Source: Pachypanchax playfairii (Eukaryota; Chordata; Actinopteri; Cyprinodontiformes; Aplocheilidae). Taken from it: a DNA stretch of 64,000 nt. Shown here in pieces: positions 49,355 through 60,618 of this stretch. The first letter of the stretch is position 1. Each line of letters opens with the position of its first letter. The DNA is taken from contig SSNP01000007.1 in assembly GCA_006937955.1 (NCBI GenBank), positions 3,390,551-3,454,550 on the forward strand, given 5' to 3'. The position numbers were made by a program, and so were the translations under genes. The notes under the pieces were generated by a model, which saw only the letters and a program-made list of their open reading frames with translations, was not told the origin of the DNA and ran no database searches.

Positions 49355-52300
49355 GTAAAAATATAAAATAAAACTCATGTCTGAGGCCACCATCTTGTTG
49401 AGTTTTGTTGAGCTTCTTGTGCCTTTTGTGTGCATGTGTGTTTGATTTGTGATATCTGTAGGAAGAAACCAATATCTGGGTTAACTGTTCGTTCAAATTA
49501 AATTATCTTGGGTGACACTTGTCTGCTGTTTGTCAGTTCTGACTCAGTTCTCACATCATCATATTTTTGGTGTATCTTCTGCATGCCTGATTTCTATTTT
49601 AAAAAAAAAAGATGCACATCCTCATTTGTCATTTATGTTGTGACGGCAGCTGTGCTATGTTAGTGTTTTCAGGCTGGTAGTGTGTAAATGTGAGGTTGCT
49701 TTTTTTTGTATGTTTCTTTTTTTTTTTTTTGTTTTGTTTTTTGTTTTTGGTTGAAATCTACAAAATAAGCTGTTTTGTCGTCTTTTGGGTGAAAATCCAA
49801 TAGTCTCTAATGACTATGTCGGGATGATCTGTTCTGATGCTTTTCATAGATTTCATTGGATTTTAGTAAATCGTATGTGCTTTGAGATAAGCAGCTCTAT
49901 AATCATAACAATGATGATGATGATGAACAAAAAGAGAGTGCTGCCTCCCCGCCAGCAGGAGCTCTGCTCAGAGCAGCCTCATTAGAGAGCTAGCAGGCGT
50001 TTGTCTTACAAAACACTGTTTATGTGAGAGATCCGTGCTGATTGACATCGGAATGGCTCTGTCGAAATCAAAAATGGGTATAATTTCATTTCATTTCATT
50101 TTCAGATATGATAATGAGGATTAGCAAGAAATCTTCTTTGTGTTTAATCACTACACTGCATCCAATGACAGAAGTACCCTTTAAGAAAAACCAGCAAAAG
50201 AAAAACACTCCTGCCAGCTTGGTCATGGTGTCAGATAAGATGTTAGCTACTCGTTGGATTGCTCTGTGCCAGTAAAGTGATGAACGTTTGGGATTTCTGT
50301 TCTGGGGCTCATGTGTATCGTCTTTCCAGATGTAGGGTCATGCTATCTGTTCCCTGCTCTCCTCATCCTCCTCACTGCAACCCAATAATTTGTTTCCTCT
50401 AAATCATCTCTTCTTTCTTTTTTTTCACTTTTCTCCCCCCTCACCATATCTCTCCCTTTACTGAAACCCCCTTCCACTCTCCTGTCCTCTCCGCTCGCCT
50501 CCTCCTGCCCTTTATCTCACCGGCTTCATCCATCATTCTTTGACTCGTCTGGCTTTGTTTCCTACACTGTCAAATAATCTGACAGCGAAAATCAGGAATG
50601 ATGTAATAAAGGTTTAGGTGAGGGGAATGCATCAAGGGTTATTTTAGGACAAGTGTAGAGTAAGTTACATTGAATGAATATGAGAGATATAATGAAAAGA
50701 AGTTTGGGAAGCCATGAGGTTGAGCAAAGTGTTTTAGGTAAACAACAGACAAGGAAGCTGGCAAAATTAGATGACCCCTGGATGATGAAACTGTGATCTG
50801 TTCAAAAAAATCCTTAAAGACTGTTTCAAATTGAGGTTCAGTTCTGGTCTCTCTGTGGGGTTTCTTTTTAGCTCTATCACAGAAAACCACAGGGAGTTTT
50901 TTGGACTGCAATTCTTACAGACCGTCATCATTAAAACCTTGTCTCTAAGACAACATGGGTCATGTTCTCTACCAGCACACAATTTGTCACAACAAGACAG
51001 ATTAAAAGAATTTATGTCAAAAACCAAATACAGCAACAGGTCCAGCAACAGGACCTGTTTAGTATAATAATAATAATAATAATAATCATCATCATCGTCA
51101 TCGTCATCGTCATCGTCATCATCATCATCAGTTCAGTAGAACTTACTTGTTGACACCCAGTTTCCACTTTAGCTTCATTTTTGTTTAATTAATAATCTGT
51201 GACCTGATCAATCTACTGTGTGTTTTTGCACTTGAAGGTTAGTTCTTTAAATGGTTTTAGAATTTGAAAAAATCAAGTAATTTTTATTGTGTCCTGATTT
51301 ATGAAACACTAAAATTGGAAGTGGGAAATCCCCCTTTTTATGCATCTAGGTGTTTTTCTATCAGAGGGTTGTCAGCTGTGTTAGCTAATTTTTTTTCATA
51401 ATCTGATTCAGGGGAAATGGTCATGCGACTCATTTAATTCCTCCAGTCTGTCTAACAATAAAAGCTTAAGGTTTAAGATAATACCAACCATGTGTCAGGT
51501 TCTCCTATTTGCATTAGAAGTTATTGCTCACATTCTGGATCCAGGGACTAAAATGCATGACAGTTTTGGCAAATGTTCATTTGCAATGGAAAAAAAAAAC
51601 TCGTAAGTTAAAGCAAAGACTTAAAAAATAGATTGTCATGACGCGGATGTCTAAAAATCTAAATCAACAAAGTTCTTCTGTTTTGTCCAGGGTAAGGAAG
51701 GTGAAATGTGGGAATTCTTATCAGTACAATGGTGGGGTTAATTATGTACTTGGTGTTTTTAAAAGTGTTTCTTATTATTAACTTTCACACAGTATACATT
51801 TTTCTGAAGCAGCTGAAGGAGATCAGATTTTCCCCAAATGCTACTTTTCTGAAATGTATTATTTGTTAAATTAATCTTCATGTGCAGAGAGCACCCACTG
51901 TAGGGACTGCATGCTAGTCCAGTGATATATGATCTGATAGACCTCAGCTTGGAAATAGATTTGGTATTTTTAGATTATGCTTTGCTCGTTTCTCCTGTCC
52001 TTTTGATCGATCACATTCTGCAGCAGCAAGGCCATCCATTGTTACAACAGCTGCACTTAGTTGTGCTTTGTTCGCCCCTTGATGTCCAGTATGGTTCTCA
52101 GGATTTCTATTACCAGCTGTCTGAATACAGGTCACCAATCCCCCTGTTCCTCAATAGATCAGGAAGACAGAATGGATACTTCCAGTGCCCTGTCATTTTC
52201 TGTTATTACTGGTTGTAAAGGATGGTGTGCAATGAAGGGCATAGTGTGTATTTGATTGGTTAAATTACTTAGTTCCATAGGAAAAATATATCATACAGGG

Positions 52301-52896
52301 TACTAATACTGAGATGAGTTCAACTTTGTTACCTGCAGCAGAAACATCTACAAACCATTGTTTGTCAAGCATAAAGCCTTCTCCAGACTCCAGCAGTGCC
52401 GGCCTTTCATCTCTAATGGATACTGTCTTCAGATATAGACAGCTGCTGGAAAGATAAATATCATAATTATTCCAGCAGCCTTTGGAGAGTCAAGATACCC
52501 AGATCCAAACTGGAAGCACTGCCTTTGGATAAGCTTATTCTTTGACGAGATCAAAAGCAGGCTCAGAATGAACACGTTCTAAGGCAAATAAAAACATGAA
52601 TAAAACATGTTATGGAAGTTTTGAAGGCCCCTGAAGAAGATAATATGACTGGAGCTGCTGTAGAAATCCCATCCACTTCATAGCATAAGAGGGAAAGTTT
52701 GTGTAGGTTGATCAAAAAAAAAAAAAAACAGTGTCTGTTTCATATACAATGCATGGAATCATCGAATATGTGAGCTGCATTTTGTTTGTTATTATAATAA
52801 TTATTTTTCATCTTCAGCTTTTCTCCCCTTCTCTTCCTTTTTGTCATATCCTGTCACTTGCTCCACATCACTGATTATCTGTTATGACTCATTCAG
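49355..52896 (+). other. 3.5-kb intron
   Basis: Contains a compound AAT/ATC microsatellite at 51064-51130. Segments 50390-50530 (C/T-rich) and 51890-52240 have moderate complexity, but I recognise no family or gene. Confidence 0.65.
51064..51130. repeat. Compound (AAT)n-(ATC)n-(GTCATC)n microsatellite
   Basis: aataat units pass into atcatc and then four cgtcat units before returning to atc. Confidence 0.95.
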
Positions 52897-52968
52897 CTGG
52901 AAGATGGTCAAGGTCCAGTTCTTATGACCACGGTGGCGATGCCAGTGTTCAGTACCAAGAATGAGACG
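52897..52968 (+). CDS. cacna2d3: cacna2d3 exon 12 of window (24 codons)
   Basis: Acceptor actcattcag, donor gtaagt at 52969, phase 0. Encodes LEDGQGPVLMTTVAMPVFST, then KNET; window residues 399-422. GPVLMTTVAMPVF is a strongly conserved Cache-region strand. KNET is a glycosylation sequon. Confidence 0.96.
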
Positions 52969-53287
52969 GTAAGTTTACACAGAGTTTAAACTGAATTCTG
53001 TTGACGTCTGCATCAAACTTCAACTTTTTTTTCTGAAAAAGCAAAACAAAAAAACTAATCATTTATTTTTTTAGCACTTACAACATTTAGACTTTTAGCA
53101 GACAGGAAAAAAAAGAAAAATATTTTAAATTTGAGTTTGATGGACACTAATTTCTATTTGATTAAGGTTTGTAAATGAGGACACAGTGGAGCATAGCTAA
53201 TTGAATTCATACTATAAATTGAAGTAATATATAGTCTCTTTGCAAGAGACTGTGTCATAAAACTAACAAAAATAATGTGTTTTTTAG
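52969..53287 (+). other. 319-bp intron
   Basis: AT-rich, nothing recognised. Confidence 0.7.
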
Positions 53288-53368
53288 AGGAACCATGGAA
53301 TCCTTCTTGGGGTGGTGGGGACAGATGTGCCCGTCTCTGAGCTGCTTAAAACTATTCCCAAATATAAG
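53288..53368 (+). CDS. cacna2d3: cacna2d3 exon 13 of window (27 codons)
   Basis: Acceptor tgttttttag, donor gtaaca at 53369, phase 0. Encodes RNHGILLGVVGTDVPVSELL, then KTIPKYK; window residues 423-449. GVVGTDVPV is a hallmark of the Cache fold. Confidence 0.96.
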
Positions 53369-54074
53369 GTAACATTTGCAACATCACTCCAAATAATCAG
53401 TATGACAGACAAAATGACAAAACCCACCCATAAACCACACCAAATATTTTCAATTACACTAATGATTTGGTGTAATAATTTACCGATTGAATTTTCTTCT
53501 TTAGATTGCTACCTGTTCTGGCACAAACTTATAGCCACATACCAGTGATCCAGTCCTGGTCCTCCAGGGCTCCTATTCTGCAAGTTTTAGACATTTTATT
53601 GTACCACCTGATTTGAATCAATGGGTGATTAATGGGTTTATGCAGAACATGATGAAGAAGTAATTCAACCATTGAATCAGATGTAAAATATGTAGGACGA
53701 TCACCCTGGAGGACCGTGATTGGACACTGCTGCTATACAGATATATCACATCTTGTGGAAGTTTTCATACATTTCACTGCTTTTTTTTCTTATCTGTAAA
53801 ATATGACTAGAAATTCCTCACTGAGTAAACTATGTCTTTTTGTTGTGTCCTTTTGTAGCTCTGAAACCAGGTCAAATTTCACACTTTGACATTTGGAATT
53901 ATATTGTTTGTTCTGACAAAATTGAATAAATATTTGTGTGGTGAGTTTCATCACAGAAACAATGATTCCTAATGGTGAAAAATCACAAAGGGCTTGATTA
54001 GCCCAGAGTTACAATTAGGAATAGATTTGTTATGAATCATTTCGGTGTCCCTGTGTTTCTGCTTTTCATCCTAG
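53369..54074 (+). other. 0.7-kb intron with foldback MITE
   Basis: Holds the fold-back repeat at 53550-53723; otherwise AT-rich. Confidence 0.7.
53550..53723. repeat. Foldback MITE (174 bp)
   Basis: The left arm CCAGTCCTGGTCCTCCAGGG pairs with the right arm, whose reverse complement starts CCAATCACGGTCCTCCAGGG. The arms continue for about 40 bp with mismatches. It is related to the fragment at 33764-33930. Flanking 8-mers agree at only five of eight positions, so the target duplication is uncertain. Confidence 0.7.
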
Positions 54075-54149
54075 CTTGGCATTCACGGCTACGCCTTTGC
54101 AATCACCAACAATGGCTACATCCTCACCCACCCTGATCTTCGGCCACTT
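54075..54149 (+). CDS. cacna2d3: cacna2d3 exon 14 of window (25 codons)
   Basis: Acceptor tcatcctag, donor gtgagt at 54150, phase 0. Encodes LGIHGYAFAITNNGYILTHP, then DLRPL; window residues 450-474. GYAFAITNNGYILTHP is the best-conserved Cache motif of the family. Confidence 0.97.
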
Positions 54150-55798
54150 GTGAGTACCTCCATCACTGTTCATAGCCTGAGTCAAAAGTTAACCTTATTA
54201 GGGAACAATCCTATTTAGAAATGCAGAGATTGAAATTCTAATATATCACATTATTTTTTCATTTTACTTGTCAAGGAAATTACTGATTTTCCTTTCACAA
54301 TGAGAGAGATTGAAGATGAGTTTGACACAGACAAACTGGTGTGTAATTCTGTGGGTGTTCTGTGTTAGCTGTGTGCCTGTCTGCAGATGAGAGTGTTTTC
54401 CAGCTCTTTCCAGCCAGACACAGATACAGCGACTGAATAGTGGCGATTAACTCTATTGTACTCACCCACTCCTCTCACAAGAGACTCAGGGAAGTTAGTG
54501 TACAGAGAGAGGGGGGCTGAGGGAACCAGGATAACATGAGAAAAAGGTGAATGTTAAGAAAGAACCAAAAAATATGATGATAATATTTTTGATGGATGAG
54601 AAATGAACAGATGTACAGAGGAGAGAGCAGGCAGTGAAGCAGACCGACAGATGGTTTAAAAAGTGGTCTAATTAAAGATGTTAATGAACAGTGTTTAACA
54701 GCTAATGAGGGGTGGGAGGATGTCCTAACTGACATAGAAGTAGAAAGGAATATTTAAAAGTAAAGTACACACAAGTACACACACCCAAACTCCTTTATAA
54801 GAACAACTCTGCCCTAATGACCTTTACGTGATACTCGGATCTAACAGGATTGGCTTATATGATTAGCAGCTAATAGTTGTTAGATAATATAAATTTGAGT
54901 ACTTTAAAGCACCGTCCTTTGTGGAGCATGTAAAAGACAGATGTTACATGATCTTGTAAATGCTGAAACATTTACTACTTAAGATAAGCCGGTGATCCGA
55001 TTTTTATGAACATCCAGAAAACCAAATCAAAATAATGACAGTTTATTCTTGCTGAGTCTTTTTTTCATTGGTGAGAAAAACCTAAAAGTAACTAAAAATT
55101 CAAAAATTGTAGTCTTGTGAAATGATGTGCCATAAGTTGTTTTTCACGCAAATAAAGGCTCATCTCAGAACGTGCATTGCCAGGTAGCTTTGGCTATAAA
55201 TTCTAGTGCTTATGGTAATTATTAAATCATATGAATAAACTATAAATGAGTAAATTGAATTAAAGGTGATAAAGAGGATTTTGCTCCGAATGAGAAGCTC
55301 AACGGCTGTTTGTTGTCTTTTTCAATAGTGCGCATGTGTTTTAGCCCCCCACCCCCCACCCCACCAATGCCAGAAAATGCCTCAGTTATAAATTTGCGTA
55401 GGAGTCTCCCCTTGTTTGTTTACTATCGGCTTTGCTGGAGTTTTTACTGGAACTACTACAACTTCATTTCTTCAAACATCTCTGACTCACCAATAGTAAA
55501 GGGCTGGTTATTGTTACTCTTAGCAGTACAAGTGCTGCTAGTGCTGAAATGCTAGTAGACGCAGTGCCAGCACATGGGTAATTGCTGTGAAGCCTGAAGT
55601 GTGATTGACAATCTATTAGCCAATAGATACTTTATTTCATCATGTGTAAACTGCAACATTAGGGTAAGAGGCTGGTCTACTGTACTGGACCAGGAATACC
55701 AACACCAATCAAATACTTCATACGAGTGATTTATTTATCAGGTGCACACAATTCAACTGTCTTTTGACTTTGTGTTTTACGTGGGGCTTTGTGTCCAG
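54150..55798 (+). other. 1.6-kb intron
   Basis: Purine-rich at 54470-54720; C-rich at 55346-55363. No gene or repeat assigned. Confidence 0.65.
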
Positions 55799-55882
55799 TA
55801 CGGAGATGGCAAAAAGCGAAGGAAGCCCAACTACAGCAGTGTGGATTTGTCTGAGGTGGAATGGGAGGATAAGGATGACACG
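55799..55882 (+). CDS. cacna2d3: cacna2d3 exon 15 of window (28 codons)
   Basis: Acceptor ttgtgtccag; donor gtggga at 55883 is weaker than the others. Phase 0. Encodes YGDGKKRRKPNYSSVDLSEV, then EWEDKDDT; window residues 475-502. The KKRRKP basic patch and the acidic end are conserved. Confidence 0.95.
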
Positions 55883-55979
55883 GTGGGACATCAGTGAATC
55901 CACATTCAATCCACCACGACACTGTTTCTAAATATCAAGCTGATCTGCAAGAGTTTGTGTGCCTGCTTTGTGTTTTCAG

Positions 55980-56051
55980 TTAAGAAATGCCATGGTCAAC
56001 AGAAAGACCGGTACTTTCTCAATGGGGGTAACAAAGAGTGTGGACAAAGGG
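55980..56051 (+). CDS. cacna2d3: cacna2d3 exon 16 of window (24 codons)
   Basis: Acceptor gtgttttcag, donor gtaaga at 56052, phase 0. It follows an intron of only 97 bp. Encodes LRNAMVNRKTGTFSMGVTKS, then VDKG; window residues 503-526. Confidence 0.95.
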
Positions 56052-56671
56052 GTAAGAAATATTTGACAGAAAGAATACACACAGACACACACACACACCA
56101 CTATTTTTATTTTTTTTTGCTTTCTAAAAGGTGTATGAGAGAAAATACCCCGCAGTGAGAATCCACTTGTCCAAGGGGTTGTTAATCCTGGCACAGTGAT
56201 GCACCGGTCAGACTTGGGGATTTTGTTTCCTGTTTGGTTAGCTTGGCACACACTGCTGTGTGTCTGTGTGTGAGCCTCTTATCTCCACCAAGCACATGTT
56301 GCTGAATACAGGAGTTGCCTCCTCTCAGTGATTCACTCATCTGTCTCAGATGTAGACTGACATCCAGGTGTCTGTCTGTCTCTGTGTGAATGTGTAGAGG
56401 TGCTTTGCATTTTTTAAGCTTAAAGAGCTTATTACATAAACATTCGGTATGCAAATACAAAACTACACAGAGACCTGCTTAAATGTATAAACACATACAT
56501 ATTCTATCTAACACTGCAAAACGCACATCTAGTTGCAGGTTTATTTCTTGACAACCACAATGTGGTCTCTGTGCCACTAGATGGCGCTAGATTATAATAA
56601 ACGACATCAGATAACAACTGTTTGCCACATATTCACTGCAGGATCTGACAGCGTGTTACTTTATATTTCAG
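56052..56671 (+). other. 620-bp intron
   Basis: Short CA tract at 56083-56098; nothing else recognised. Confidence 0.7.
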
Positions 56672-56733
56672 AAACGTGTACTCATTTTGCACAATGATTA
56701 TTACTACACAGACATCAAAGGGACTCCGTTTAG
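56672..56733 (+). CDS. cacna2d3: cacna2d3 exon 17 of window
   Basis: Acceptor ttatatttcag, donor gtatga at 56734; 62 nt, phase 0 in and 2 out. Encodes KRVLILHNDYYYTDIKGTPF plus two bases of the next Ser; window residues 527-546. NDYYYTDIKGTPF is diagnostic for the family. Confidence 0.96.
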
Positions 56734-56823
56734 GTATGAAGAACAAACAAATCTTTCTAAATTAGTGTTAAAGGTAAGAAAATCTGCCTCACTTCATGTG
56801 CTTATTTACTTATTTGTTTATAG

Positions 56824-56891
56824 TCTTGGAGTTGCTCTTTCCAGAGGCCACGGGAAATTTTTCTTCAGAGGAAATGTCACAGTAGAGGAAG
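56824..56891 (+). CDS. cacna2d3: cacna2d3 exon 18 of window
   Basis: Acceptor ttgtttatag, donor gtagga at 56892; 68 nt, phase 2 in and 1 out, after a 90-bp intron. Encodes SLGVALSRGHGKFFFRGNVT, then VEE plus one base; window residues 547-569. Contains the GNVT glycosylation sequon. Confidence 0.96.
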
Positions 56892-57917
56892 GTAGGAAAT
56901 CCTATAGTGCTTTTTTTCATTTAAGTCTTTCAGTCATGTTTAATTTGTTTAAGGTATTTACAGTTGTTGCAGTTTTCAGTTGTTTAAACATTACCACCAC
57001 ATCAAACCTATGTGTTGTAGGACTGTTGCATAATATAGTAGTTCCTTAATTCTTATAACTTACATTTTTGCTGACCTAAGAAATGTCAAAGTAAAGACTC
57101 ACTTTGCAGCAAAGTAAATTATTTATGAAGGAACAAGACTTAATTAAGGAATGCTTAATATGGATTACCACTGTTTTAGATGAATTATTCAAATCTTATG
57201 GACTTGTTGCATTTATTTAAAATAATTTAGCATCACAATTGTCTGATTAGAATTTATGGGCATACATCATGCTTCTAAAGGATTTCAAAACTGTATGATA
57301 GAAGTTAAAAATACCACTTGACATGGATTTTGGTTTGTCAGTGTTGTTAAAATTTTTCAGAATCTGAAGAGAGGAACTGTGTGTTTGTGTGTTTGTTTAA
57401 AGTTTTCTTAAATAAATAGGTGAAACAAAAAGCATAAAGTTTTGCTGAAGCACTTTTCAAGTAGAATTTTGTAGCTCAAGGTTGTTTCTTTCAGAAAGAA
57501 AAAAACGTCACATAAACATTCTTGGTAATATTTATGATATTAATCTACATTTATCATCCTTATATTTGGTTGGTAAATTGAGAATGTGTGTCCTTGTCTT
57601 TAGCCATATGTTTGTACCTGTCTATGTGTTTCTTTATATTACTGTGTGTGTTAATATTCATGTGGTGGTGTCTGCCTGTGTGTCTCTTTGTGTTTCTCTG
57701 AACATGTCCATCATGCAGAGTTCTCTGAGCATGACTTGGCTCTTCCTGATCCAATTAGACATGTCACATCCACTCAAAAAACACATTTTTCAACCCGTGT
57801 GCATGTGTTTAAGTAAACCTGCATTGGAGATGTGGATGTCTGCCCCTGTTATTATGAATTAATATTTGAGATTTTCGTTCATGTCGTTTGAGACATTTGG
57901 TCATCATTGTGTTACAG
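56892..57917 (+). other. 1.0-kb intron
   Basis: AT-rich; the 126-codon + strand frame at 57482-57862 has low-complexity TG-rich content and no recognisable product. Confidence 0.7.
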
Positions 57918-57963
57918 GACTTCATGACTTGGAGCATCCTGATGTAGCTCTGGCAGATGAATG
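57918..57963 (+). CDS. cacna2d3: cacna2d3 exon 19 of window (46 nt)
   Basis: Acceptor ttgtgttacag, donor gtaaga at 57964, phase 1 in and 2 out. Encodes GLHDLEHPDVALADE plus two bases of Trp; window residues 570-584. Next to the microexon it is the shortest exon here. Confidence 0.95.
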
Positions 57964-59169
57964 GTAAGAGCGTAATAATAGTTTAAAGAAACCTCCTTAA
58001 TTTAAATGTGGTTTTGTGACTAAACATGCTGCTAAAAAATAAATATCAACCAGCGATGGAATCTTGCAAACATACAAATGTTGTCTAAATCCTTTTTGCA
58101 TATGTTAGATTATAAAGAGACAGTTCAGACTTTTGAAAAAAAAGGATTTTGTTGATGTTTTATGAACAATCCTCATTTGACCTTCTGTAAAAAAGCTGTT
58201 TGAATGAACTCTGATTGGAGAAAACATATTAGTTCCGACTGGATTGACAAGTTAATAACTCAGAGCAGTGCTAAGACCAAAGTGGATTACCGTTATCTTG
58301 ATCAACTTCACTATCAAAACATTTATAGTGGATCATGGCCATGGTGTTGTCTAAACTTTTAGACCAGCTTTCATTGTGCTTTTTTTTCCCCCTGGTAGCC
58401 TGAGATTAATATGAGATTCCAGCTCCAAGGTATCCCAGGCTTCACTGCTACATGTAGCTGCTACTGCTGTGCCAGCTCCAGAGTTCTGACTATATTTGTG
58501 CTTGCAAATATCCATAAAAAGATATGTTACAAAACTTTTATATATATATATTTAACTGGATAAAAACTGAAGATAGATCTGGAGCCAAAAAGCAGCATAA
58601 ATAAACATATAATCATGTACATAACCATCTAATGCAGACATTTTTTTAATAGAAGCTCATAAAATATCATTCACACAAAATGCTTGGATTGTTTTTTATT
58701 TGTTTTTTTTTTTTTAAAAATAAACCAGCTGAAATCCACATTGAAGCTGGTGACATCATTACTAGTCATTAGCTTATCAATCAGTTAAATTAAAGTTGTT
58801 CATAAAAATATGTGCAACTGGCAAGTAATGAAATCTTCATCACGTGTGTAACACGTTAAAAAAATCGGAACCATATTTTGATAGTTTAAGCCTCTCAATC
58901 ACTTGTGGTTGTCTGTTTGGAATCAACATCCTATCAGGTTACAGGAAATGCTTTTCAAATCACTGCTGAAAAAATATATGAAAATGAAAACAACATTTCA
59001 CAGAACACATAATGTTTATGAAGTTGGAATAATAATTTCATATTAATGAAGTTACCAGGGAATAAGTTGGTTTAGGTTTATTGGTTTAAATTTGCTTGAA
59101 GCCAGATATAATTCTGCCTATAAACTGTTTTTTTTTTATTGGTTTGTCTTTATTCTTGTCATGTTTTAG
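57964..59169 (+). other. 1.2-kb intron
   Basis: AT-rich with T runs near 58700 and 59130; nothing else recognised. Confidence 0.7.
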
Positions 59170-59267
59170 GACATACTGTAACACAGACGAGCACCCTGAG
59201 CACCGCTACCTGTCCCAAATAGAAGCAATAAAAATTTACCTCAGTGGACATGAACCCCACCTGCAAT
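59170..59267 (+). CDS. cacna2d3: cacna2d3 exon 20 of window
   Basis: Acceptor catgttttag, donor gttagt at 59268; 98 nt, phase 2 in and 1 out. Encodes WTYCNTDEHPEHRYLSQIEA, then IKIYLSGHEPHLQ plus one base; window residues 585-617. Confidence 0.96.
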
Positions 59268-59415
59268 GTTAGTTATACTTTACAAAATTTTACATTTGTG
59301 CCTTAACTGACTAACTAATATTTTTTGTGTTATCTGCATGTTAAATACTGTAGTTTATGTCTGAAGTGTGTTTTGTTGTTTTATTTATTTATTATTGTAC
59401 TTTTTTTAATTTTAG

Positions 59416-59509
59416 GTGATAAGGAGATCATTCAGGAAGTTCTCTTTGACGCCGTGGTGACTGCTCCACTGGAAGCTTACTGGACCAGTCTTGTACTCAA
59501 TAAGTCAGA
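59416..59509 (+). CDS. cacna2d3: cacna2d3 exon 21 of window
   Basis: Acceptor ttaattttag, donor gtatgc at 59510; 94 nt, phase 1 in and 2 out. Encodes CDKEIIQEVLFDAVVTAPLE, then AYWTSLVLNKS plus two bases; window residues 618-648. FDAVVTAPLEAYW opens the second Cache-like segment. NKS is a sequon. Confidence 0.97.
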
Positions 59510-59592
59510 GTATGCCATCTTTTTAATTAGACAATATATTACATGATGATACTAAGATGTCCAAAACTTAACTCATTTTGCTTATTGTTCAG

Positions 59593-59688
59593 GAACTCTG
59601 ACAAAGGTGTGGAGATAGCTTACCTGGGCACAAGAACTGGGCTTTCAAGAATAAATCTGTTTGTGTTACCTGATGAACTTACAAACAT
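59593..59688 (+). CDS. cacna2d3: cacna2d3 exon 22 of window
   Basis: Acceptor ttattgttcag, donor gtaagt at 59689; 96 nt, phase 2 to phase 2, after an 83-bp intron. Encodes ENSDKGVEIAYLGTRTGLSR, then INLFVLPDELTN; window residues 649-680. YLGTRTGLSRIN is strongly conserved. Confidence 0.97.
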
Positions 59689-59845
59689 GTAAGTAATCTG
59701 AGAGTATGTGTATGTGAGTTTACATTTATCAGCTCAAACACGTTCTGAATGAGGCTAGTTGTCTGTGCTTGTTGATTTATTTATTTATTTTGTTGTTTTT
59801 TTAATGCTGCACCATTTGCATCATTTGTCTTTTGTCTGTCCCAAG

Positions 59846-59967
59846 AGACTTCCTAACAGCTGAAGACAAAGAGGGGGTGTTCAATGCTGACCACTTCCCT
59901 CTGTGGTATAAGAGAGCAGCAGAACAAGTTCCTGGTACCTTTATCTACTCGCTGCCTTTCAACACAG
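59846..59967 (+). CDS. cacna2d3: cacna2d3 exon 23 of window
   Basis: Acceptor gtctgtcccaag, donor gttgtt at 59968; 122 nt, phase 2 in and 1 out. Encodes IDFLTAEDKEGVFNADHFPL, then WYKRAAEQVPGTFIYS and LPFNT; window residues 681-721. The next AG, two bases on, would break the frame, so 59846 is the start. Confidence 0.96.
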
Positions 59968-60540
59968 GTTGTTTTGCATTTGTTTTTGAGGATTAATTCA
60001 TTCTAATAGGAGTCAGATTGGTCAACACATTGTAATTAAGACCTATTGCACACTATGCATTTATTTCCTCTTATAAATTTCAACCTGCATGCATAGGGGG
60101 AGGATGATTGCTGCGGTCTGAAATAAGATATTTTTGGAAGATGTTCATCTTTTTTCATAGTAACTTGCCCAGAACACACAGCTACAAAAAGGACGACAAA
60201 AAATCTCATGCATATTGAGTTTAACAGCATCTCCAAGAAATGTTCTGCCCTCCAAAGGAAGAATTTATTCTCATCTGTGCTCAGCCCCAGGCTTTCCATT
60301 AGTGCCAGCTAATACAAGTGATCTGAAAGCCTCTTATTTACTTGCCTGACTTGCCTTCGATGCTCTCCTCCTCTAAGGTCTGTGGTAGCTTTAGGAATTA
60401 AGTAGTACTCTTTCATATTAAGCTTCAGTGTTCATCTCTCTATCCAGATCAGTTAAATTCAGATTTGTGATTGAGATTTTAACCTTGTGTTTTTGTTGGT
60501 CACAATTTTCTTCTTCTGTGTGTGTGTGTGTGTGGTGTAG
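59968..60540 (+). other. 573-bp intron
   Basis: Ends in a short GT tract just before the acceptor. Nothing else recognised. Confidence 0.7.
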
Positions 60541-60618
60541 GATCAGAAAACAAAAGTGTTGTTTTGGCCAGTACTGCCATTCAGCTTCTAGATGAGAGGA
60601 AATCCCCTATAGCTGCAG
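60541..60618 (+). CDS. cacna2d3: cacna2d3 exon 24 of window (last visible)
   Basis: Acceptor gtgtggtgtag, donor gtaagt at 60619; 78 nt, phase 1 to 1. Encodes GSENKSVVLASTAIQLLDER, then KSPIAA plus one base; window residues 722-747. ENKS is a sequon. The remaining exons lie past the right edge. Confidence 0.96.

Noticed and set aside
49121..49496. Two overlapping - strand frames over the microexon
   Set aside because: Antisense to the microexon region and C/T tract; purine-rich codon bias comes from that tract.
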